From: Sphingopyxis sp. LK2115
Lineage (GTDB): Bacteria > Pseudomonadota > Alphaproteobacteria > Sphingomonadales > Sphingomonadaceae
Direction: 5' to 3'
Assembly (NCBI RefSeq): GCF_014595975.1
Contig: NZ_JABWGQ010000023.1
Span: forward strand, 1-64,000
Length of the DNA stretch: 64,000 nucleotides
The notes beneath the pieces are model-generated. The model made no database searches, was not told the origin of the DNA, and saw only the letters and a list, made by a program, of their open reading frames with translations. Shown piece by piece: positions 1 through 8,434 of this stretch. The position numbers and the translations under genes were made by a program. Positions within the stretch are counted from its first letter, which is position 1. Each line of letters starts with the position of its first letter.

Positions 1-315
1 GATGGCCCACGGCCACAGCCGAAATTACACCACCTTGACGGACGCGACCGCGTTGGCTTCCCCGTGTGGCCTGCGCAACTATCAAGCGCATTTCTTGCCG
101 CCTGGCCCGTTCGCAACAGCGCCCCGCACGAGCCAGCACCGGAGGCTGGCAGGTCAGGACCGAAGGCGTTGAGGCCCCGCTGTTGGCTCCGATGCTCTTA
201 ACGATGGTCGGTGGCCTTGCTCGATCAGGGCCAGCCGGGAATCAAAATCGGCCACCCACATTCCCGGCGCTTGTATCCGTTGCATCTTCGGGCGAAGCCT
301 CGCCCCGTGGCCTTG
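1..315. other. Stretch without a recognisable gene
   Basis: The first 315 bases lie downstream of korB and hold no ORF that I recognise. The reading frames here are rich in Arg, Ala and Pro, have no convincing ribosome binding site and show no motif. A short hairpin close to the korB stop is listed separately. The stretch could be the intergenic end of a neighbour outside the window or a decayed gene. Confidence 0.5.
290..305 (-). terminator. Possible hairpin terminator after korB
   Basis: GGGCGA and TCGCCC form a perfect 6-bp stem around a 4-nt loop, 11 bases past the korB stop codon. No T-run follows on the minus strand, so it is only a weak candidate for an intrinsic terminator. Confidence 0.3.
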
Positions 316-1353
316 CTAAAGCTCCGGCCCGCTTGGGGTCACCGTCCAGGTTTGCCCTTTCTTGAGCAGACTCTGCAAATTGGCCTTCTTGCCTTCGGCC
401 GCAGCCTGGTTCTGCCGCACGACGTCGGCCTCGAAGGTCGGGCGCGGATCGTCATACAGCACCCCCAGCGCCATCGGGAACTCCCCGAAGCGCATCTCGA
501 CCAGCATGTGCGCGACACTGCGATTGGTGACGTCGTGAACGATCACGCCCGCCGTCTGCCAGTCGCCATCGACGACATCGACGGTCTTCAGATGCAGCGC
601 CTCGGCGTCGAGCGCGATGCCTTTCGTCCCCTTGGCATAAAGCATCGGTTCGCCATGCTTCAGCCATAGCTGGCGATCCTCCGCGCCCTTGGGCGCTGCG
701 AAATCCTCGAACACGTCTTTATTATAGACGATACAGTTCTGGAAAATCTCGATAAAGGCAGCGCCCTTGTGCGCATGTGCGGCCTTCAGCACGTTCGGCA
801 ATTCCTTCGACACGTCAAAGCCGCGCGCGACGAAGCGGGCGCCCGCGCCGAGTGCAAAAGCGGCGGGCTGCGCGGGACGATCGACCGAGCCATAGGGCGT
901 CGACGGGCTTGTCGTGCCGACGCGGCTGGTCGGTGAATATTGCCCCTTGGTCAGCCCGTAAATCTCGTTGTTGAACAGCATGATCTGGCAATCGAGGTTG
1001 CGGCGGATCAGGTGCATCGTGTGGTTGCCGCCGATCGACAGTCCGTCGCCGTCGCCGGTGACGATCCAGATGTCGAGGTTCGGGTTGGCGAGTTTCAGCC
1101 CCGTCGCGAACGCCGGCGCGCGGCCATGGATCGTGTGAAAGCCATAGGTTTCCATATAATAGGGGAAACGCGAAGAACAGCCGATGCCGCTGATGAACAC
1201 GGTGTTCTCCGGCGCCGTGCCGATCTCGGGCATCGTGCGCTGCACCGCCTTCAATATCGCATAGTCGCCGCAGCCGGGGCACCAGCGGACTTCCTGATCG
1301 CTTTCCCAATCCTTGAGCGTGGTGGCGCGGGTGATCGGAGTAACCTGGTTCAC
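316..1353 (-). CDS. korB: 2-oxoglutarate:ferredoxin oxidoreductase, beta subunit
   Basis: This is the thiamine-diphosphate-binding subunit (345 aa) of the enzyme that oxidatively decarboxylates a 2-oxoacid, most likely 2-oxoglutarate, to an acyl-CoA while reducing ferredoxin. It acts in the cytoplasm. Visible marks are the N-terminal CPGCGD motif (about residues 25-30), the ThDP/Mg motif GDGDG (100-104) with NNE at 128-130, and GLTKGQ just after it. The start is GTG: its GTGA overlaps the korA stop by 4 nt, and a GGAGG sits 7 nt upstream, so the two subunits are translationally coupled. Length and motifs fit the two-subunit KorAB type. The exact 2-oxoacid specificity is inferred from family likeness. 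Confidence 0.93.
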   Translation of the reverse strand: MNQVTPITRATTLKDWESDQEVRWCPGCGDYAILKAVQRTMPEIGTAPENTVFISGIGCSSRFPYYMETYGFHTIHGRAPAFATGLKLANPNLDIWIVTGDGDGLSIGGNHTMHLIRRNLDCQIMLFNNEIYGLTKGQYSPTSRVGTTSPSTPYGSVDRPAQPAAFALGAGARFVARGFDVSKELPNVLKAAHAHKGAAFIEIFQNCIVYNKDVFEDFAAPKGAEDRQLWLKHGEPMLYAKGTKGIALDAEALHLKTVDVVDGDWQTAGVIVHDVTNRSVAHMLVEMRFGEFPMALGVLYDDPRPTFEADVVRQNQAAAEGKKANLQSLLKKGQTWTVTPSGPEL

Positions 1354-3215
1354 TTCAATGCCTCCTCGATGGCGGCTTCGATTTCGGCGATGGTGAAGGG
1401 CTGACCCGACACCTTGTTCACCGGCTGCGCATCGACCAGATATTGGTCGCGCAGCACAGTCTTCAATTGCCCCGTATTCATTTCCGGCACGATCACCTTG
1501 TCATAGCTTTTCAGAAGCTGCCCCAGATTGGCAGGCAACGGCCAGATATGGCGGATATGAACGTGGCTCACGTCGAGCCCTTCGGCGCGTTTGCGCCGCA
1601 CGGCCTGATGGATCGGGCCAAAGGTCGAGCCCCAGCCGACAACCGCCAGCCTGCCGCCCTCGGCGCCCAGCTCGACGAGCTGGTCGGGCACCTTGATCCC
1701 GTCGATCTTCGCCTTGCGGATATCGGTCATCGCCTGGTGGTTCGCGGGCGCATAGTTGATATGGCCGGTTTCAACCTCCTTCTCGATCCCGCCGATACGG
1801 TGGAGCAGCCCCGGCGTGCCGGGCTTGACCCACGGACGCGCGAGCTTCTCGTCGCGGCCATAGGGCTTGAAGCCGCCTTCGGGCACTTCGGTCAGGAACC
1901 GGGCCGGAAACGCCTCATAGGCCGCCAGATCGGGCACTTTCCACGGCTCGGCCGCATTGGCGATATAGCCGTCGGTCAGCAACATCACCGGGGTCATATA
2001 TTGCACCGCAATGCGGCACGCCTCGATCGCGCAGTCGAACGCATCGCCCGGCGAGCGGGCGGCAATCACCGGCATCGGCGCGTCGCCGTTGCGTCCGTAC
2101 ACCGCCTGATAAAGGTCCGACTGTTCGGTCTTGGTCGGCAGGCCGGTCGACGGCCCGCCGCGCTGCGAATTGACGATCACAAGCGGCAGCTCGGTCATGA
2201 TCGCAAGACCCATCGCCTCGCCCTTGAGCGCGATGCCGGGCCCTGACGAACTGGTCACGCCGAGCGATCCGCCATAGCTGGCGCCGATCGCCGAGCAAAT
2301 GGCCGCAATCTCGTCCTCGGCCTGAAAGGTCGTGACGTCATATTCCTTGAGCCGCGACAGGTGATGCAGGATCGCCGATGCCGGAGTGATCGGATAGCCG
2401 CCAAAGAACATCGGCAGCCTGGCGAGCTGCGCACCCGCGACGAGTCCGAGCGCAATGCCTTCGGCGCCGGTCAGCGTGCGATAGAGGCCGGGTTCGGCGG
2501 GCGCGGGGTCGACATGATGCTGCTTGAGCGGCCCCGCCAGCTCGGCGGTCTCGCCATAGGCGTGCCCCGCATTGAGTGCCGCGACGTTCGCCGCCGCCAG
2601 TTCGGGCGCCTTCGCGAATTTGGCATTGAGCCAGTCGATCAGCGGCTGGCGGTCGCGGTCGAACATCCACAGCGCCAGCCCCAGCGTCCACATATTCTTG
2701 CAGCGCAGCGCTTCCTTGTTGCCAAGGCCAAAGGGTTTCACCGCGTCCATCGTCAGCTGGCTGATATTCAGTTTCAGCAGCTGCCATTTGGCAAGGCTGC
2801 CGTCGTCGAGGGGATTGGCTTCATATTTCGCCTTGGCGAGGTTGCGGTCGTTGAACTCGCCCTCGTCGGCGATGATGAGGCCGCCATGCTTCAACTGCGG
2901 CACATTGGTCTTGAGCGCCGCGGGGTTCATCGCGACCAGCACGTCGGGCGCGTCACCCGCCGTGTCGATCGCCGACGATCCGAAATTGATCTGGAACGCC
3001 GACACGCCGAACAAGGTGCCCTGCGGAGCGCGGATTTCGGCAGGAAAATCCGGGAAAGTGGCAAAGTCGTTGCCCGCAAGCGCCGACGACAAAGTGAACT
3101 GGCCGCCGGTCAGCTGCATCCCGTCGCCGCTGTCACCGGCAAAGCGAACCACCACTGCATCCGAAAGGGGGGACTGCCGCGCGCCGTCGGCCTGGTCCTC
3201 TACCACTGTCGCCAT
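1350..3215 (-). CDS. korA: 2-oxoglutarate:ferredoxin oxidoreductase, alpha subunit (gamma-alpha fusion)
   Basis: This 621-aa partner of KorB carries a fused gamma domain at the N-terminus (roughly residues 20-205, with AGDSGDGMQ near 26-34) and the pyrimidine-binding alpha domain after it (GGYPITPAS at 272-280). The ATG at 3215 is chosen because homology begins right after it. An in-frame extension upstream to 3617 is only the antisense of the divergent esterase gene. A purine-rich AGAAGAAAA stretch precedes the ATG. It forms an operon with korB and faces a divergent esterase gene across about 185 bp. An oxygen-tolerant KorAB used in or beside the TCA cycle is known in aerobic actinobacteria and is plausible here. 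Confidence 0.92.
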   Translation of the reverse strand: MATVVEDQADGARQSPLSDAVVVRFAGDSGDGMQLTGGQFTLSSALAGNDFATFPDFPAEIRAPQGTLFGVSAFQINFGSSAIDTAGDAPDVLVAMNPAALKTNVPQLKHGGLIIADEGEFNDRNLAKAKYEANPLDDGSLAKWQLLKLNISQLTMDAVKPFGLGNKEALRCKNMWTLGLALWMFDRDRQPLIDWLNAKFAKAPELAAANVAALNAGHAYGETAELAGPLKQHHVDPAPAEPGLYRTLTGAEGIALGLVAGAQLARLPMFFGGYPITPASAILHHLSRLKEYDVTTFQAEDEIAAICSAIGASYGGSLGVTSSSGPGIALKGEAMGLAIMTELPLVIVNSQRGGPSTGLPTKTEQSDLYQAVYGRNGDAPMPVIAARSPGDAFDCAIEACRIAVQYMTPVMLLTDGYIANAAEPWKVPDLAAYEAFPARFLTEVPEGGFKPYGRDEKLARPWVKPGTPGLLHRIGGIEKEVETGHINYAPANHQAMTDIRKAKIDGIKVPDQLVELGAEGGRLAVVGWGSTFGPIHQAVRRKRAEGLDVSHVHIRHIWPLPANLGQLLKSYDKVIVPEMNTGQLKTVLRDQYLVDAQPVNKVSGQPFTIAEIEAAIEEALK

Positions 3216-3399
3216 TTTTTCTTCTGCCTCAAATCTTGCGAACCTGTAACATGGGCCTAGGCCTCTGCGCGCCAAGCCGCAATTGAGAAAAAATTGTGCG
3301 CCGCAAAGGGCAAGGCGGCGGTCGGTTGCGATTTGCGATTGAATTTGCCTCGCCAATCCCGAATAGCATGACGAAAATCGCGACCAGGGAGAGACGCAG

Positions 3400-4347
3400 A
3401 TGACCGATGGCCCCGCCCATTTTACGCGCCCCGACGTGGCGGCTTTCCTGGCCTTCCTGAACGCGCAGGAAGGACCGAAGATGGAAGAAATGCCGCCCGA
3501 AGGCGCGCGCGAGATGTTCCGGGCAATGGGCCAGCTTGCCGACGCCCCGCGCGGGGAAATCGCGCATGTCGAGGATCGCGCCATCCCCGGACCCGCGGGC
3601 GATATTGCGATCCGCATCTACGACAATCGCCCCGACCGCGAGCCTGGCCCGGTCATGGTCTTTTACCACGGCGGCGGCTGGGTGATCGGCGATCTCGACA
3701 CGCATGATCCTTATTGCGCCGAAACCGCGCGGCAGCTCGACATGCCCGTGATCGCGGTCGATTACCGTCTCGCCCCCGAACACCCCTTCCCTGCCGCGCC
3801 GGAGGATTGCGAAGCGGCGACGCGCTGGGTCGCCGACAATATCGCCTGCACCGCCCTTGTGCTTTCCGGCGAAAGCGCCGGCGGCAACCTTACCATCGCC
3901 ACGGCGCTGACGCTGCGCGACAAACCCGCGTCGAAACCGGTGATTGCGATCCATCCCATCTATCCCGCCGTGACGACGCACAACGACTGGCAAAGCTATC
4001 GCGATTTCGGCGAAGGTCATTTGCTGACCAACGGCAGCATGACCTGGTTCGGCAATCATTATGCCGCGGATCCCGCCGACTATCGCGCCTCGCCGCTCGA
4101 TTTTCCGGCCGAGGGTCTGCCGCCGACGTTGCTGGTCACCGCGGGGCTTGACCCGCTGCGCGATCAGGGCCGCGCCTATGCCGCCAAGCTTATCGAGGCA
4201 GGAGTGCCCACCAGCTTTCGCGAGGCAAAGGGCAATATCCACGGCTATATCAACCTGACGCAAGCCATTCCGAGCGCAAAGGAGGACATTCGCGGCGCGC
4301 TCAACATGTTGAAAATGATCGTCGCCGAAGCTAGCCGATCCGCATGA
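3400..4347 (+). CDS. Alpha/beta hydrolase, hormone-sensitive-lipase (HSL) family esterase
   Basis: This 315-aa cytoplasmic carboxylesterase-type enzyme has the HSL oxyanion-hole motif HGGGW (residues 90-94) and the nucleophile elbow GESAGG with Ser159. Asp251 in DPLRD and His281 in the NIHGY context are the likely rest of the triad. No signal peptide is seen. GGAGAG sits about 9 nt before the ATG. Its stop overlaps the rppH start by 4 nt (ATGA), so the two are probably co-transcribed. The natural substrate cannot be read from the sequence. Confidence 0.88.
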   Translation: MTDGPAHFTRPDVAAFLAFLNAQEGPKMEEMPPEGAREMFRAMGQLADAPRGEIAHVEDRAIPGPAGDIAIRIYDNRPDREPGPVMVFYHGGGWVIGDLDTHDPYCAETARQLDMPVIAVDYRLAPEHPFPAAPEDCEAATRWVADNIACTALVLSGESAGGNLTIATALTLRDKPASKPVIAIHPIYPAVTTHNDWQSYRDFGEGHLLTNGSMTWFGNHYAADPADYRASPLDFPAEGLPPTLLVTAGLDPLRDQGRAYAAKLIEAGVPTSFREAKGNIHGYINLTQAIPSAKEDIRGALNMLKMIVAEASRSA

Positions 4348-4820
4348 TCGATCACGACAAGCTGCCCTATCGCCCCTGCGCGGGCGTGATGCTCGCCAAC
4401 CGCCATGGCCGCGTTTTCGTCGGCCAGCGGCTCGATACGTCAAGCGAGGCGTGGCAGATGCCGCAGGGCGGGATCGACGCGGGCGAGGACGCCGAAGAAG
4501 CCGCGATCCGCGAGCTTGGCGAGGAAACCGGCGTGCATGGCGGGCTCGTCGATATCATCGCACGCAGCCGCGAGGAGTATTTCTATGACCTGCCCGACCA
4601 TCTGATCGGCAAGATGTGGGGCGGCAAATATCGCGGGCAGCGCCAGCATTGGTTCCTGATGCGCTTCATGGGCGAGGACAGCGACATCAACATCCACACC
4701 AGGCATCAGGAGTTCCGCGCTTGGAAGTGGGTCGATCTGAACGAGATCGAAAAGCTGATCGTCCCCTTCAAACGCGCACTTTATCGCGGGCTGGTCGAGG
4801 AGTTTGGACCGCTGGTTTGA
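4344..4820 (+). CDS. rppH: RNA pyrophosphohydrolase (Nudix)
   Basis: RppH removes pyrophosphate from the 5' triphosphate end of RNAs and so starts 5'-end-dependent decay; related alphaproteobacterial enzymes also hydrolyse dinucleoside polyphosphates. The Nudix box is complete at residues 42-64 (G-x5-E-x7-REL-x-EE-x-G-V). The N-terminal YRPCAGVML and the RQHWFLMRF strand are typical of this family, and 158 aa is the usual length. The ATG overlaps the esterase stop (ATGA). The last 40 bp overlap the 3' end of the convergent uracil-DNA glycosylase gene. Confidence 0.92.
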   Translation: MIDHDKLPYRPCAGVMLANRHGRVFVGQRLDTSSEAWQMPQGGIDAGEDAEEAAIRELGEETGVHGGLVDIIARSREEYFYDLPDHLIGKMWGGKYRGQRQHWFLMRFMGEDSDINIHTRHQEFRAWKWVDLNEIEKLIVPFKRALYRGLVEEFGPLV

Positions 4821-5470
4821 TCCTTGAACGCCAGCGCCGTGCGAAAAACATCGGCGAACATTTCGGACGTCAGCCGCCCGGTGTTCATATTGTAGCGCGA
4901 GCAGTGATAGCTATCGATCAGGCACCGCCCATCGGGCAGCGCATGAACCGCACCATGCGCGAATGGGTGCGCGGCAAGGCGCACCTCTGCGGCGCGCAGC
5001 ACCGCATCATGCGCGATCCGCCCGATCGCGATGATCACCCGCACTTTCGGCAGAGCCGCAAGCTGTCGCTCGAAGAAGGGCCTGCAATTGGCGATTTCGG
5101 CAGGCGTCGGCTTGTTCTGGGGCGGCAGGCATTTGACGCTGTTGACGATGATCGCACCGTCGAGCGCCAGCCCATCGTCGATCCGCGCGTCGTAAAGGCC
5201 CCGGCTCAACCCGAAGCGGGCGAGCGTCGCGAACAGCAGGTCGCCCGCATGGTCGCCGGTGAACGGCCTGCCGGTCCGGTTGGCGCCATGCTTGCCCGGC
5301 GCCAGCCCCGCCAGCATCAACCACGCATCGGCATCGCCAAAGGCATGGACCGGCGCGTTCCACCAGTCGGGATGTTCGGCCTGACACGCGCGGCGCAGCG
5401 CGACCAGCCGCGGGCAACGCGAACAATTGCGCGGCGGTTCGGTTCCGGGCAACGGGCTATCAATTTTCAT
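4781..5470 (-). CDS. Uracil-DNA glycosylase, family 5 (UdgB-like, Fe-S)
   Basis: This 229-aa protein excises deaminated bases from DNA as the first step of base excision repair. Cys16 and Cys19 (C-x2-C), Cys114 (in VKC) and Cys129 match the 4Fe-4S ligand layout of family 4/5 glycosylases. The motif GLAPGKHGANRTGRPF (55-70) lacks the acidic catalytic residue of classical enzymes, as expected for family 5, and YHCSRYN near 188-194 is the distal His-containing motif. I chose the ATG at 5470; an in-frame start at 5506 would overlap folK. Only 23 bp separate it from divergent folK. Its 3' end overlaps rppH by 40 bp. Confidence 0.87.
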   Translation of the reverse strand: MKIDSPLPGTEPPRNCSRCPRLVALRRACQAEHPDWWNAPVHAFGDADAWLMLAGLAPGKHGANRTGRPFTGDHAGDLLFATLARFGLSRGLYDARIDDGLALDGAIIVNSVKCLPPQNKPTPAEIANCRPFFERQLAALPKVRVIIAIGRIAHDAVLRAAEVRLAAHPFAHGAVHALPDGRCLIDSYHCSRYNMNTGRLTSEMFADVFRTALAFKDQTSGPNSSTSPR

Positions 5471-5493
5471 GCGGCTGCGATAGGCGCGGCGCG

Positions 5494-6015
5494 ATGAACA
5501 ACGCAATCCCGCTGCCCCTCTATGCGATCGGCCTTGGGTCGAACCGGCGCCATGCGCGCCATGGCGAACCGCGCGCGGTGCTGCTCGCGGCGCTCGCCGC
5601 GCTGGAGAGCGACGACATCGAGGCGGTCGACGCCAGCCCGATCATTACCAGCGATCCCGTCGGCCCATCGCGCCGCCGCTACGCCAATGCCGTTGCGCTC
5701 GTCGCCTCGAAGCTCAGTCCGCCCGAAATGCTCGAAAGGTTGCAGGCGATCGAGGCGCGATTCGGTCGCCGCACCGGCCAGCGCTGGAGCACACGCACGC
5801 TCGACCTCGACATATTGCTCTGGTCGGGCGGCATCTGGTCCGACGCGGCGCTGACCATCCCGCACCCTGCGCTTGCCGATCGCGCCTTTGTGCTTGGCCC
5901 GCTCCGCACGATCGTGCCCGATTGGCGGCACCCGCTCCACGCACGCAGCATCCGCCAGCTCGCCGCGCGGCTCGTCCGTCCAAAGCCGGTTGACCGGCGC
6001 GCCGCGGCGCACTAG
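5494..6015 (+). CDS. folK: 2-amino-4-hydroxy-6-hydroxymethyldihydropteridine diphosphokinase
   Basis: FolK transfers pyrophosphate from ATP to 6-hydroxymethyl-7,8-dihydropterin in folate synthesis. Typical marks are GLGSN (residues 13-17), the RWSTRTLDLDIL segment with metal-binding Asp104 and Asp106, and IPHPALADRAFVL. Length (173 aa) is normal. The gene is divergent from the glycosylase gene with a very short gap. Its TAG stop lies inside the putative -10 box of the following tRNA promoter. Confidence 0.92.
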   Translation: MNNAIPLPLYAIGLGSNRRHARHGEPRAVLLAALAALESDDIEAVDASPIITSDPVGPSRRRYANAVALVASKLSPPEMLERLQAIEARFGRRTGQRWSTRTLDLDILLWSGGIWSDAALTIPHPALADRAFVLGPLRTIVPDWRHPLHARSIRQLAARLVRPKPVDRRAAAH

Positions 6016-6018
6016 GGC
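5990..6018 (+). promoter_or_regulatory. Putative sigma-70-type promoter of tRNA-Lys
   Basis: TTGACC and TAGGGC are spaced by 17 bp and end 39 bp before the first base of the tRNA. The same layout (TTGACA-N17-TAGCGC) occurs upstream of rpoZ in this window. The -10 box covers the folK stop codon. It is a pattern match only. Confidence 0.42.
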
Positions 6019-6057
6019 GACGGCTCACTTCGCGCGCCGCAACATCCCGGCGCCGAT

Positions 6058-6133
6058 GGGCCCTTAGCTCAGTCGGTAGAGCAACTGACTTTTAATCAGT
6101 AGGTCGCTGGTTCGAATCCAGCAGGGCTCACCA
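6058..6133 (+). tRNA. tRNA-Lys (anticodon UUU)
   Basis: A full cloverleaf of 76 nt can be drawn. The acceptor GGGCCCT pairs with AGGGCTC (one G-U). The anticodon stem ACTGA/TCAGT encloses the loop CTTTTAA with anticodon TTT at 6091-6093. The T arm is GCTGGTTCGAATCCAGC. Discriminator A is followed by an encoded CCA. No repeat of the 3' end that would mark an integrated element was seen downstream. Confidence 0.97.
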
Positions 6134-6212
6134 CATTTAAACCACTATGATTCCATAAGCTGCCTCTCCGCGCGAACTGTCGCAGCGGATCGGGTGCGAT
6201 GGAGGAAAATCA

Positions 6213-7220
6213 TTGTCGACGCTGATTACGGGCGCTGCCGGATTCATCGGGATGCAGGTCGCGGCGGCCTTGCTTCGCCGCGGCGAGGCGGTTGTCGGCA
6301 TCGACAATTTCACGCCCTATTATTCGGTTGAGCTTAAACGCGCGCGCGTGGCGCGGCTCGATGCCGATTTTGGCGGCCTGTTCACCTTCCTCGACGTCGA
6401 CTTTGGCGATGCTGCGGCGCTCGATCATGCCCTGGGGGACCAAAGGATCGACCGGATCGTCCATCTCGGCGCCCAGCCCGGTGTCCGCTATTCGCTCGAA
6501 AATCCCGCCGCCTACGTCCACTCGAACGTCGCCGGCCATGTCAACATCCTTGAACTCGCGCGGCATTGCGCGATTTCGCATCTCGTCTATGCCTCCTCCT
6601 CCTCGGTCTATGGCATGCGCGCCGATACGCCCTTCCGGGTCGCCGACCGCGCGGACACGCCGATCTCGCTCTATGCGGCGACGAAGCGCGCCGACGAATT
6701 GCTGAGCGAAACCTATGCGCATCTGTTCCGCATTCCCCAGACCGGCCTGCGCTTTTTCACCGTCTATGGCCCGTGGGGGCGCCCCGACATGGCGGTATGG
6801 AAATTCACCGAGGCGGTGCTGCAGGGGCGACCGATCGACGTCTATAATCATGGCGATATGCGCCGCGACTTTACCTTTATCGACGATATTGTGAACGGCG
6901 TGGTGCTGGCGCTCGACAATCCGCCGTCCGATGATCATCGTGAAAAGCCAGGCGGTTTCACGACGCCGCACCGGCTTTACAACATCGGCAACAACCAGCC
7001 GGAAAAGCTGACCGATATGATTGCCGCCATCGAACAGGCGTGCGGGCGCAAGGCCAAGGTCAACCTGCTGCCGATGCAGGCGGGCGACGTCTGTCAGACC
7101 GCAGCCGATATCGGCGATATCCAACGCGATCTCGGCTTTGCGCCGACAACGCCGATTTCGGCCGGGATTTCCGCCTTTGTCGAATGGTATCGGAAAGACT
7201 GGCTGCCACGAAACGCCTGA
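6213..7220 (+). CDS. NAD-dependent epimerase, UDP-glucuronate 4-epimerase type
   Basis: This 335-aa extended short-chain dehydrogenase interconverts sugar nucleotides at C4, most likely UDP-glucuronate and UDP-galacturonate, to supply acidic sugars for surface glycans. The Rossmann motif GAAGFIG is at residues 7-13, the catalytic Ser region is ASSSSVYG, and YAATK carries Tyr and Lys. FTVYGPWGRPDMA and FTFIDDIV are typical of this subfamily. The start is TTG with GGAGGA 6 nt upstream; no in-frame ATG fits. galE follows 154 bp downstream on the same strand, and the matching UDP-glucose dehydrogenase gene lies near 16-17 kb. Confidence 0.85.
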   Translation: MSTLITGAAGFIGMQVAAALLRRGEAVVGIDNFTPYYSVELKRARVARLDADFGGLFTFLDVDFGDAAALDHALGDQRIDRIVHLGAQPGVRYSLENPAAYVHSNVAGHVNILELARHCAISHLVYASSSSVYGMRADTPFRVADRADTPISLYAATKRADELLSETYAHLFRIPQTGLRFFTVYGPWGRPDMAVWKFTEAVLQGRPIDVYNHGDMRRDFTFIDDIVNGVVLALDNPPSDDHREKPGGFTTPHRLYNIGNNQPEKLTDMIAAIEQACGRKAKVNLLPMQAGDVCQTAADIGDIQRDLGFAPTTPISAGISAFVEWYRKDWLPRNA

Positions 7221-7374
7221 ACATCACCACCGCGGGACAGCGCGGCCGCGTCCGGGGTTCGCGGCTGTGCAGCGAAAGGTTACGCGGCGCAGCAGCGGGA
7301 ATTGGCAGGTGGGCGCCAATCGCCTAGGAGCGCAGGGCCGATCGCAAGACGAACAGAACAGGATAACGCAGGCG

Positions 7375-8403
7375 ATGAACATCCTTCTGACCGGCGGTGC
7401 CGGATATATCGGCAGCCATGTGGCGGCGACGCTCGCGGCGGCGGGGCACCGCGTGACATGTTTCGACAATCTTTCGAACAGCGACGTGGCGGTGATCGAC
7501 CGGCTGGAAGCGATCACTGGCGCGGCGATCCCGCTGGTGGTCGGCGACGTCCGCGACGGCGACGCGCTGCGCCGTGCGATGCGCGACCACGCGATCGAAG
7601 CGGTGATCCATTTCGCCGGGCTGAAGGCCGTGGGCGAATCGGTCGCCGAACCGATCCGATATTATGACAATAATGTCCGCGGCACCCTGTCGCTGATCGA
7701 GGCGATGATCGACTGCGACGCCAGACGGCTGGTCTTTTCGTCGAGCGCCACCGTTTACGGCCAGCCGCAATATCTGCCGCTGGACGAGGATCATCCGACA
7801 TCGGCGACCAACCCCTATGGCCGCACCAAGCTGATGATCGAAGCGATGCTGGGCGACATCGCCGCCGCTGATCGCGACTGGCGGATCGCGATCCTGCGCT
7901 ATTTCAACCCCGTCGGCGCGCACGACAGCGGGCTGATCGGCGAGAACCCGGCCGGCATACCGAATAATCTGATGCCCTTCATCAGCCGCGTCGCCGCCGG
8001 CAAGCTCAGCGAATTGTCGGTATTCGGCGACGATTATGACACGCCCGATGGCACCGGGGTGCGGGATTATATCCATGTCGTCGACCTGGCGGCCGGGCAC
8101 GCGGCGGCGCTCCACGCCATTGCCGCGACCGACCGGCCGCTGTCGATCTGGAACCTCGGCACCGGTCAGGGCTATTCGGTGCTCGACATGGTGAAGGCGT
8201 TCGAGCGCGTGAACGGCGTCGCCATCCCCTATCGCATTGCGCCGCGCCGCGCGGGCGACATTGCCAGCTGCTTCGCCAGCCCCGACCGCGCCGCGCGCGA
8301 GCTGGGCTGGACGGCAGAGCGCGACCTCGACGCCATGTGCGCGTCGGCCTGGCGGTTCGAGCGGATGCTGGCGACGCGCAACACGGAACAGGGTCCGCGA
8401 TAA
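7375..8403 (+). CDS. galE: UDP-glucose 4-epimerase
   Basis: GalE interconverts UDP-glucose and UDP-galactose with bound NAD. The 342-aa length is standard. GGAGYIGSH (residues 7-15), the SSSATVYG segment with the catalytic Ser, YGRTK, and RYFNPVGAH are all GalE signatures. The in-frame ORF extends far upstream, but homology begins at the ATG at 7375, where AGGA lies about 13 nt before. It probably shares a supply role with the preceding epimerase and ends 31 bp from the convergent exporter gene. Confidence 0.93.
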   Translation: MNILLTGGAGYIGSHVAATLAAAGHRVTCFDNLSNSDVAVIDRLEAITGAAIPLVVGDVRDGDALRRAMRDHAIEAVIHFAGLKAVGESVAEPIRYYDNNVRGTLSLIEAMIDCDARRLVFSSSATVYGQPQYLPLDEDHPTSATNPYGRTKLMIEAMLGDIAAADRDWRIAILRYFNPVGAHDSGLIGENPAGIPNNLMPFISRVAAGKLSELSVFGDDYDTPDGTGVRDYIHVVDLAAGHAAALHAIAATDRPLSIWNLGTGQGYSVLDMVKAFERVNGVAIPYRIAPRRAGDIASCFASPDRAARELGWTAERDLDAMCASAWRFERMLATRNTEQGPR

Positions 8404-8412
8404 GGTCATTGG

Positions 8413-8428
8413 CTGTGCCGCCGCACAG
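8413..8428. terminator. Hairpin between convergent galE and GDT1-family gene
   Basis: CTGTGC and GCACAG form a perfect 6-bp stem with a 4-nt loop in the 31-bp gap between two convergent genes. It may act in both directions. No clear T-run follows on either strand, so intrinsic termination is unproven. Confidence 0.4.
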
Positions 8429-8434
8429 GTGTGA

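Noticed and set aside
3216-3617. N-terminal extension of KorA
   Set aside because: The frame is open, but the translated part has no similarity to the enzyme and is the antisense of the divergent esterase gene. The ATG at 3215 fits the family start.
6058-8403. Integrated element at the 3' end of tRNA-Lys
   Set aside because: The genes after the tRNA are two ordinary epimerases. No integrase and no repeat of the tRNA end was found.
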